6,401 bases of DNA, from positions 1 to 6,401 of the forward strand of contig CALCOQ010000305.1 of the NCBI GenBank assembly GCA_937897005.1, given 5' to 3'. This DNA comes from an uncultured euryarchaeote (lineage in GTDB: Archaea; Thermoplasmatota; Poseidoniia; Poseidoniales; Poseidoniaceae). The notes below the pieces were generated by a model. It made no database searches. It was given only the letters and a program-made list of their open reading frames with translations, and was not told the DNA's origin. This document shows, piece by piece, positions 1-6,000 of the stretch (position 1 is its first letter; each line of letters starts with the position of its first letter). The translations under genes and the position numbers were made by a program.

Positions 1-271
1 AATCCTCGTTTTCAGTCGCTTCTTCTTCCTCGACCTCAGGTCCTTGTTCATCGATGGAGATTTCAGATTCTTGAGGGCCAACTAGAATGTGCTCAACGGG
101 GATATCTCCCTGTGGGTCATTCACTTCCTCTTCGTTCTTAGCGAATCGATCAGAGACTGAAGACTTCAAGGAAGTGAGTCGAGACCTGGTGGAGTCCATC
201 ATCTTACGAGTAGCATCCTTGACTCTATCGGCGGGAGAGGGGCCCTTTATCGGCGAGAGATGCTCTACCAT
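1..271 (-). CDS. Hypothetical acidic protein, N-terminal fragment
   Basis: I do not recognise this protein. Ninety codons plus one base are visible, starting at an ATG (complement of 269-271) and running off the left edge. This ATG is the first possible ATG in the frame, because a TGA lies a few codons upstream (about 284-289). The segment begins MVEHLSPIKGPSPADRVKD. Residues 10-45 are basic and Ser/Thr-rich (RKMMDSTRSRLTSLKSS). From about residue 47 it becomes strongly acidic, ending in a Glu-rich run (PEVEEEEATENED, 78-90). There is no signal peptide or membrane helix in the visible part; it reads like a disordered or coiled lead-in to a domain outside the window. A Met-Met pair at residues 24-25 is an alternative start. 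The gene is divergent from the HD-domain gene at 382. A purine-rich GAGAGG lies about 17 nt upstream of the start, too far to be a normal ribosome-binding site. The call rests on the uninterrupted frame and on the absence of a better plus-strand gene here. Confidence 0.6.
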   Translation of the reverse strand, partial: MVEHLSPIKGPSPADRVKDATRKMMDSTRSRLTSLKSSVSDRFAKNEEEVNDPQGDIPVEHILVGPQESEISIDEQGPEVEEEEATENED

Positions 272-381
272 GCATACTGAACATCATCCTCTCTTTCAAC
301 ACTTCCCCGGACTCAGCATCCATCCAGAATAGACTTTTTGTGGGGCGATGGGATGAAACCTGACATGGTCATCGACAAAGC
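272..381. promoter_or_regulatory. Divergent intergenic region, promoter candidates
   Basis: These 110 bp separate two divergent genes, so promoters for both are expected here. The only A/T-rich patch is around 327-340 (GAATAGACTTTTTG). It lies at a plausible distance to act as an archaeal box A for a plus-strand start just upstream of the ATG at 382, giving a short leader. It could also serve the minus-strand gene. It is not a good match to the TTTATATA consensus, and I see no clear BRE or inverted-repeat operator. No Shine-Dalgarno motif precedes 382, so leaderless or short-leader initiation is possible. The functional call is inference from position and composition. Confidence 0.3.
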
Positions 382-882
382 ATGGGCGACCTCAAGCGAA
401 TCCTCCTCGAATCACTGGCTCTCAAGGAATTGCCAAGAACTGGCTGGCTCAGGGCAGGAATAGCGAATCCGGAGAGTGTCGCTTCCCATTCATGGGGTGT
501 TGCATGGTTATCTCTGGTATTGTGCCCACCGAATCTAGACCGAGGCCGAGTGTTGGAGATGGCAACCATTCATGATCTGGCAGAGGTCAGAGTGGGCGAT
601 ATTACACCGCATGATTCTGTTTCCAGAGAGGACAAACATCGAATGGAAGATGAGGCGATGAATGACTTGCTCGAGGTGATGTGCCATCGCAATGAATTGA
701 AGGCCCTTTGGGACGAGTGTGAGGCAGGCGTCAGTAAGGAGGCGCGTTTTGTCAGAGCGATGGATAAACTTGACATGGCATTACAGGCACAACGGTATGG
801 TGGTCTGGAGGAATTCATTGATTCAGCACTTGAGTCACTGGATGATGACTTACACCGCGAACTAGCGGAGTTGAGCGAATGA
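382..882 (+). CDS. HD-domain phosphohydrolase, YfbR/HDDC2 5'-deoxynucleotidase-like
   Basis: The 166-residue protein matches the YfbR/HDDC2 branch of the HD superfamily, whose studied members remove the 5'-phosphate from deoxyribonucleoside monophosphates in the cytoplasm using a divalent metal. Visible signature, in order: R19-T-G-W22; ESVASHSWGVA with H36; IHDLAEVRVGDITP with H64, D65, E68 and D73; and MDKLDMALQA with D128. H36, H64-D65 and D128 are the expected metal ligands. E68 and D73 keep the spacing of the catalytic and substrate residues of E. coli YfbR. The PRTGW and HDLAE..VGDI..D stretches look more like eukaryotic HDDC2 than YfbR. At 166 residues it is shorter than the roughly 200-residue relatives, mainly at the C-terminus. 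ATG 382 is the first start after an in-frame TGA at 361-363. The last codons overlap the next gene (ATGA at 879-882), so the two are probably co-translated. Family membership is firm; the exact substrate is inferred. Confidence 0.9.
   Translation: MGDLKRILLESLALKELPRTGWLRAGIANPESVASHSWGVAWLSLVLCPPNLDRGRVLEMATIHDLAEVRVGDITPHDSVSREDKHRMEDEAMNDLLEVMCHRNELKALWDECEAGVSKEARFVRAMDKLDMALQAQRYGGLEEFIDSALESLDDDLHRELAELSE
867..870 (+). promoter_or_regulatory. Shine-Dalgarno-like GGAG before the VOC gene
   Basis: GGAG (within GCGGAG, 865-870) ends 8 nt before the ATG at 879, a normal spacing. It lies inside the 3' end of the HD-domain gene. With the ATGA stop/start overlap it supports translation re-initiation at 879. 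It is the only convincing Shine-Dalgarno site in the window: the starts at 382, 1323 and 3094 lack one. Confidence 0.5.
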
Positions 883-1307
883 AACCATATCTTGAACATG
901 TGAATATCACTACTACCAGTATAGATGAGTTGGTAGTTTTTCTACAGACGGCGGTACCTCAATGGAGGGTGAGGAATGGTTCAGAAGGTAGCGAGAAGAA
1001 TTGTAGATGGTTGCATATGGGCAGCGATGAGAACTATATCGCCATCGAGGAAAGAGATGGCCCTGATAAGTCGCCTCATCAGGCCTATTTCCATCCTGGA
1101 TTGAATCATTATGGAATAGTCGTGGAGAATGTTGAATCATTGATGGAGAGGATGATCGGTGCTGGATACAGTGAAGGTGCGCATGTCCTTGAACATCCAT
1201 TTCGCAAGCGTTGCTACTTCTTTGATCATGATGGAGCGGAGTGGGAGTTCGTGGAATATCTGAGCGAAACTCTTTCAGAAATGAATGACTATTCCGATAT
1301 GCTTTGA
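879..1307 (+). CDS. VOC superfamily (glyoxalase/dioxygenase fold) protein
   Basis: The 142-residue protein has the two-module beta-alpha-beta-beta-beta layout of the vicinal oxygen chelate superfamily. The first module opens with YLEHVNITTTSIDELVVFL and ends with the strand YIAIEER. The second opens with GLNHYGIVVENVESLMERM and ends with RCYFFDHDGAEWEFVEYLS. The four usual metal-ligand positions carry H7, E57, H77 and E123, the His/Glu/His/Glu pattern of a metal-binding member. The length is that of a complete single-domain VOC protein. The superfamily includes glyoxalase I, methylmalonyl-CoA epimerase, ring-cleaving dioxygenases and antibiotic-modifying proteins, and nothing here picks one. 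The start ATG 879 overlaps the stop of the HD-domain gene by four bases and is preceded by GGAG, so the two are likely made together. The stop TGA (1305-1307) is followed at once by an in-frame TAG (1308-1310). The acidic tail (SEMNDYSDML) lies beyond the fold. Fold call good, reaction unknown. Confidence 0.82.
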   Translation: MKPYLEHVNITTTSIDELVVFLQTAVPQWRVRNGSEGSEKNCRWLHMGSDENYIAIEERDGPDKSPHQAYFHPGLNHYGIVVENVESLMERMIGAGYSEGAHVLEHPFRKRCYFFDHDGAEWEFVEYLSETLSEMNDYSDML

Positions 1308-1322
1308 TAGCGATGTGGTTTT

Positions 1323-2906
1323 GTGTTGGAAGGTGTTCGCAGTGTTGTGCAGCCGCAGCCAGATGAATATGACCCAACTAGTCCAACGGGATATGCTGAA
1401 CCTCAGCAACCATTCATGCAGCAGCCAATGATGCAGGCGCAGATGCAGCCAATGCAGCAGCAGATGATGGCACAGCAATATGCTCAACAGCAGCAGATGT
1501 TGGCACAGCAATATGCCCAACAGCAACATATGATGTATCAACAACCAAGACTTTCTCGAGTCGGTTGGTCAGTTCCGCGTCTGAGTAACGCGGGAATACT
1601 TGGCATCATCATTCTTGTTCTTTGCATAGCAGGATTGATCATGGATGCCAGTGGTACTCCTTGGATTTGGAGTGATGATGTAAATGGAGGTGAAAATTAC
1701 GATGGAGATGAAATTCGGGCGGATATGTATGGCTATATTGATGATGATGATACCCCACCACCGCCCTCACGAATGTTAAATTGGCCATCAACCATGATGA
1801 TACTAGGGATAATTTTTGCAGTACCTCTTCTTGTGATTGATTTGGTTCCCATGCCAGTGCGTTTGCAAGGTGGGTTGCACGGATTATTCCTTCTTGCCAA
1901 TGGTACATGCAGTCTTTTCATGATGATGAGTTTCGCTGAATGGATGGGCTTTTACATCAGTGATATGTTCACTCCTGGGGATATGGATAGCCATCTGAAT
2001 GTGATGATTTATTGGTTTGCAGCCGTTGGAATAGCGATGTCAGTTTCGTTCATGATGTTTGAGGGAAAGTTGGAGCAAGCCTCAGGTGGATGGCAAACGG
2101 GAGAGTTCCAGTTACCGATGGCAAAAATAATTTCCAATATGATGCTCTGTGCTGTGCTCGCTTTGGTCTTCACTCCGTTATTCCCTCTTGCATATCAATC
2201 ATATTCTGATGAATACAAAGATAATCCCTGGTATGATAAAGAGGAGGATGGAAACGGACATCCCATCTCTCCTGCTGATATTGACACGCTATATTGGCAG
2301 GTAGATCGGATGGATGAGTTGGGAGTAGGGACTTCCTGGGATGAGGTGGAATCAGAGAATGAAGCAATCTATGATGTGATGGTGAACAAAGCCAGACTAC
2401 ACGATTATTTCCTTGCTATTTTCTGGGTACAAATTTCATTTCTTGTTCTACTATTGGGGATTTCGATACCCGGACTCCAGAAGGTAATGGAAAGTATCTG
2501 CCAATTGAATATCTTGATGATCGGATTGTTGATTCCAATTACAATATTCGTAATTTTTCTATATGTTGCAATTCCTAATTTACTGGGTGATTATGCTAGT
2601 GAATCAGTTTACGATAGTGTTTCCTTTCACATGAATTGGTTCTTACCTCTTGCAGCAGTACTTGCGATAATCAATTGGTTCGTATTCTTAGTAACGATAC
2701 ATATTCCATGGTGGAAGCAAATTCACGCTAAGAATTACAACCAGTTATGGGCCGATACAGCGGCATCTACTGTTGGACAGATGCAGCAACCGATGATGCA
2801 ACAACCCATGATGCAGCAGGTTGCACAACCCCAACAAGTGGTGCAACATCAACAACCTCCACAACAACAGGCGTTTCAGCAAATGGCACGGCATCCACCA
2901 CAGTAA
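1323..2906 (+). CDS. Eight-helix membrane protein with Gln/Met-rich tails
   Basis: I do not recognise a characterised family. The 527 residues divide into a Gln/Met-rich N-terminal tail (28-75), a membrane core (about 88-460) and a second Gln-rich C-terminal tail (486-527). Hydrophobic segments lie near 90-108, 155-176, 182-203, 226-246, 267-291, 361-384, 393-418 and 438-460. Loops 109-154 and 292-360 are long and strongly acidic (for example DDDD at 140-143, DEYKD and DKEEDG), and 419-437 is short and acidic. The turn at 176-181 (PMPVR) and the segment after helix 8 (WWKQIHAK) are basic. By the positive-inside rule both tails would be cytoplasmic and the acidic loops outside. The start is GTG 1323, the first start after the in-frame TAG at 1308-1310. 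TTG 1326 is adjacent, and the first in-frame ATG is codon 32, which would cut into the Gln tail. No Shine-Dalgarno motif is visible. It lies 15 bp after the VOC gene and may share its transcript. Sensor, scaffold or transporter are all possible. Confidence 0.85.
   Translation: MLEGVRSVVQPQPDEYDPTSPTGYAEPQQPFMQQPMMQAQMQPMQQQMMAQQYAQQQQMLAQQYAQQQHMMYQQPRLSRVGWSVPRLSNAGILGIIILVLCIAGLIMDASGTPWIWSDDVNGGENYDGDEIRADMYGYIDDDDTPPPPSRMLNWPSTMMILGIIFAVPLLVIDLVPMPVRLQGGLHGLFLLANGTCSLFMMMSFAEWMGFYISDMFTPGDMDSHLNVMIYWFAAVGIAMSVSFMMFEGKLEQASGGWQTGEFQLPMAKIISNMMLCAVLALVFTPLFPLAYQSYSDEYKDNPWYDKEEDGNGHPISPADIDTLYWQVDRMDELGVGTSWDEVESENEAIYDVMVNKARLHDYFLAIFWVQISFLVLLLGISIPGLQKVMESICQLNILMIGLLIPITIFVIFLYVAIPNLLGDYASESVYDSVSFHMNWFLPLAAVLAIINWFVFLVTIHIPWWKQIHAKNYNQLWADTAASTVGQMQQPMMQQPMMQQVAQPQQVVQHQQPPQQQAFQQMARHPPQ
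1404..1547 (+). repeat. Gln/Met-rich low-complexity coding tract with a 33-bp tandem unit
   Basis: Codons 28-74 of the membrane protein hold 23 Gln and 10 Met in 47 residues. Within it the octapeptide AQQYAQQQ occurs twice (residues 50-57 and 61-68), encoded at 1470-1493 and 1503-1526. The period is 33 bp and the two copies differ at only two third-codon positions (gct/gcc, cag/caa). This suggests a recent local tandem duplication. It is an in-frame protein repeat, not a mobile or CRISPR repeat. Confidence 0.75.
2778..2903 (+). repeat. C-terminal Gln-rich low-complexity coding tract
   Basis: Codons 486-527 of the membrane protein contain 19 Gln in 42 residues, with QPMMQ occurring twice in QPMMQQPMMQQ (489-499). 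The heptapeptide MQQPMMQ here (492-498) is also present in the N-terminal tail (32-38). Gln codons are 12 CAA to 7 CAG, the reverse of the N-terminal tract (8 CAA to 15 CAG). The resemblance is therefore mainly at protein level and is not a recent DNA copy. Confidence 0.7.
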
Positions 2907-2932
2907 TGGATGAAATCAATGTTAAATTCGAA

Positions 2933-3005
2933 TAGCCCCGCCCGGATTTGAACCAGGGTCCCCAGGACCAAAACCTGAGATGATGGACCACTACACTACG
3001 GGGCT
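2933..3005 (-). tRNA. trnQ: tRNA-Gln (anticodon UUG)
   Basis: Read on the minus strand from 3005 to 2933, 73 nt fold into a full cloverleaf. The acceptor stem is AGCCCCG with CGGGGCT (7 bp, A1-U72), discriminator A73. The D arm has stem GUGU/UCAU and a loop carrying GUGGU. The anticodon stem is UCAGG/CCUGG around the 7-base loop UUUUGGU, giving anticodon UUG at 34-36. The variable loop is 4 nt (GGAC). The T arm is CCTGG/CCGGG around TTCAAAT. The D stem is weak (G10-U25 and U13-U22), as in some archaeal Gln/Glu/Asp tRNAs. There is no intron, and no CCA is encoded, as is common in archaea. UUG reads CAA and, by wobble, CAG. In most archaea Gln-tRNA is made from Glu-tRNA(Gln) by GatDE; the A1-U72 pair fits a tRNA-Gln of that route. 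It converges on the membrane-protein gene (26 bp gap) and diverges from the protease gene. Confidence 0.95.
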
Positions 3006-3093
3006 TTCGGCTGTCCGAGTAACGAGTGGTTCTTGAATTATCTCACAAACCCTTGCCCCACACCATGAAGAACATCTTCTTGTTCGTGCAGCC
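3006..3093. promoter_or_regulatory. Shared divergent promoter region, tRNA-Gln and protease
   Basis: This 88-bp spacer must hold the start signals of two diverging units. Its A/T-rich core is TTCTTGAATTATCTC (3031-3045). On the minus strand this reads GATAATTCAA, centred roughly 30-35 nt before the tRNA 5' end, a plausible box A position for a tRNA with little or no leader. On the plus strand the same patch would put transcription start near 3065, giving the protease a short leader of about 25-30 nt. No Shine-Dalgarno motif precedes ATG 3094. The match to an archaeal TATA box is only moderate, so the dual use is an inference from position. Confidence 0.4.
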
Positions 3094-6000
3094 ATGCGCA
3101 GGAGTCTTCTCGCCTTACTCCTGTCCCTCATGATGCTACCTGTTATGCCCTCTATTGAGAACGTAGAAGAAACGAGAGAACATGTCGAGGTCATCCACGA
3201 TGACACACGTCCTTCGGCATCGTTCATCGAGCCGTACATACACCCTCCACTTCAGTGGTGGTATTCGCTCGGGGATGTTGAAGTCGAGATCATCGTACTC
3301 ACTGAGGACTTGCAGACATTGCATGTATGGCAATCGCGAAATGGATTGCTGACGAAACAATCCAATGATAATGGGACTCTGGTCAGAACAAATCCAGAGT
3401 CACTACAGGGAACTGTCCACCATCGTAGTGTTGTATTGCCGACATCGTTGATTGGTAAATTGGCTTCATTGCATGGAGTAAGAGCAATCACTGAACCACT
3501 TCCGGATGCAGACCCGTATGAATTCGCGGCATCTGAAGAGGCCCCACTTCCCGACACTGTCAAGGCAAAGGAGATTCATGGTTCAAGCGAAGCATGGTCT
3601 TACAACATCACTGGAGATGGTGTGAAAGTAGCCATTGTTGACAGTGGGGTGGATTTCGCTCATCCTGATTTGAATGGCACCCAAGCAAGGGTGAGTGACC
3701 CCAGTAGCCCTTGGGATGGTTGGCCAATCGCCCATGATCCTCGTTCGTTGAATGATTGGCTTGTCGATGGTGAGACTTATCCGGCAGAGCAGAATTCTTG
3801 GTTCGCAGATACCTCAACCCAGGATGGAGATTCTGATTCAGACGATGTTCTCGATGATTCTGGACTCAACATCTCAAACATCACCAGCATTTCAGGAATC
3901 TATCGCCTCGGGGAGCATCCAGATGGTAACCTCCAATCTCGAGTCGGTGATGATGTCCCTGTTCTGTTGGTGGATACCACTACTGCCTATGTCTACGACA
4001 CCGTCTATGTAGACCTCGACGGTGATGATTCGTTCAGCGATGAGATTCCAATGTCGAGAGGAAATGAGACTGCTGGACTTGATCTGAATGATGATGGATT
4101 ATGGGACCGCAGTGCAGGGATGATATATTTCATCGCCGATGGTAACACCTCGCTGCAGTACGCCCCTACACTTGCAGCTCGCAAGGGATATGCAGACAGG
4201 ATTCCCGGGAATGGAGACCTTGTGGCCTTCATGCTCAACGAAGGTAGTGGGCCGGCTGGTAATCATGGCACACTCTGCGCCAGTGCAGTCGCTGCCCAGG
4301 CCATTGTCAGTGATGGTAAGGTGCAGGGAATGGCTCCAAATGCTAGTATCATAGCAGTCGCCAATTACTACAATGGCGGCTCGCCATATGATGCTTGGAG
4401 ATTCGTTGCGGAAGGCCCAGATGGGATCATTGACAGTGGAGATGAAGCACAGATCGGCTCCTTCTCATTCGGATATTCAAGCACGATTGACGCCGGCTCT
4501 GATTTTTCCTCCCTATATCTGGATTGGTTGACAAGAGTCCATTCACGGAATACCACCTACATGGTTGCATTGGGTAACGGTGGGCATGGTTATGGAACGG
4601 TTGCTTCACCTGGTGGAGCAGCCGGAATCATGTCAGTAGGAGCGGCTTCATCCAAGATTGGTCAGCCTATTGGAGACACTTGGGGGGACATGGCGATGTG
4701 GACCAATAGAGGTCCTAATTCTCAAGGTAGGATGGACCCCGACATTGTTGCCATCGGTTGGTCTGCCACAGGTGATACGACATTGAATGAGAAGACGAAT
4801 GCAAATTCAGCAACAGCAACATGGGGGGGTACTTCATTGGCTACACCTTTGGCAGCCGGATTGATGGCATTGGTCTTCGAGGCATATCACGATGAACATG
4901 GATTCTATCCGGATTCACAGGTGATTCGAGACCTGGTGATGTCAACTGCCAGGGATCTTGCGCAGGACCCATTGGTGCAGGGTGGTGGATGGTTCGATGT
5001 AGCGCGAGCGGTCAGAACCATTCAGAGTCAAAATGACACCTGGTGGGCTGAACCCGCAGCACTGATGCCGGGTGAGAATGATGGTGCTCATCGGGCGGCT
5101 AATTCGAATTGGATGATTTCTGGTCAGACAAGTGTGCATAACCTTACTTTCCACAATCCTACGAGTAGTGTTCAGCGTTTGAATTTCAGTGCTGAATCAT
5201 GGCAGGCTACGTCTCACGAGGAATTCTCATGGTTGTCGAACAGCAGCATGGGATGGGATGGTCATCAATCCAGCCGTCCTGATCTTGTGATTCCAATTCT
5301 CATCCACAATGATAGTAACAACACACGTATCGCCAATGACTCAACATTGGTCAGAGCCAGATCTGCCCTGCATCCATTGGCTTTTGATGGCGACCAGAAC
5401 CGTCAATATGAGAACAGGATATTTCTCTATATGTATCGCTGGAATGATAGTGATGGCGATGGATTGTATTGGAATGACAGCAATAATGATTCATTCGTAC
5501 AAGATGGCGAATGGTCTTCGTCCGAGGTCTCGTTGATGACCTCCTTCACCTATTCAGGACCACAGGCCGAGGTCAAGATTTCAGACCCTTGGGAGGAGGA
5601 TTGTGATGGAATACTTCTTGCCATTTCCAGAGAAGAGACCCGTACGGGACATATTGACCCAACTCCCGTTTCTATAGATATTACTGGATTCTCACCAACT
5701 GTTGATCCGTGGTTATCTGCATCATCTTCCATGTGGATTCCTGCGGCATCCAGTAGAAATCTCTCAGTATCAGTCTCTGTACCGATGGGCACAGAAGCGG
5801 GCCTCAAGCAATCTGGAATCAGGGTTGATGATGGAAGAGGTAGAGACTGGCTCCTACCTGTGGTGACCACGGTGGCTGGGGAAGGCCCAACCAGTTGGAT
5901 TCCTCCTGCCATTGACGGCAACCTGTCGAATCAATCCCTGTACAGAGAGACTTGGATTCAAGGTGCACAAAGATGGGGATGGCGCGCCGAATCCGGTGAC

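Noticed and set aside
87..332. Plus-strand ORF of 81 codons over the left-edge gene
   Set aside because: Low-complexity Ser/Thr product; the minus strand has a longer open frame reaching the window edge with sensible composition.
570..899. Minus-strand ORF of 109 codons, Ser-rich, opposite the HD gene
   Set aside because: Antisense shadow of a gene whose catalytic motifs are intact on the plus strand.
913..1377. Minus-strand ORF of 154 codons opposite the VOC gene
   Set aside because: Antisense shadow: rich in His and Ser with no family resemblance, while the plus strand carries a clear VOC fold.
1404..1547. CAG/CAA-rich tract as a possible CRISPR array or DNA satellite
   Set aside because: There are no direct repeats with unique spacers; the tract is in frame and explained by poly-Gln/Met coding.
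2907..2932. Terminator between the membrane-protein gene and the tRNA gene
   Set aside because: The 26 bp contain short A/T stretches but no hairpin and no T run long enough to call on either strand.
2933..3005. tRNA gene as an integration (att) site
   Set aside because: No integrase gene and no second copy of the tRNA 3' end appears in the window; the flanking genes look like ordinary chromosome.
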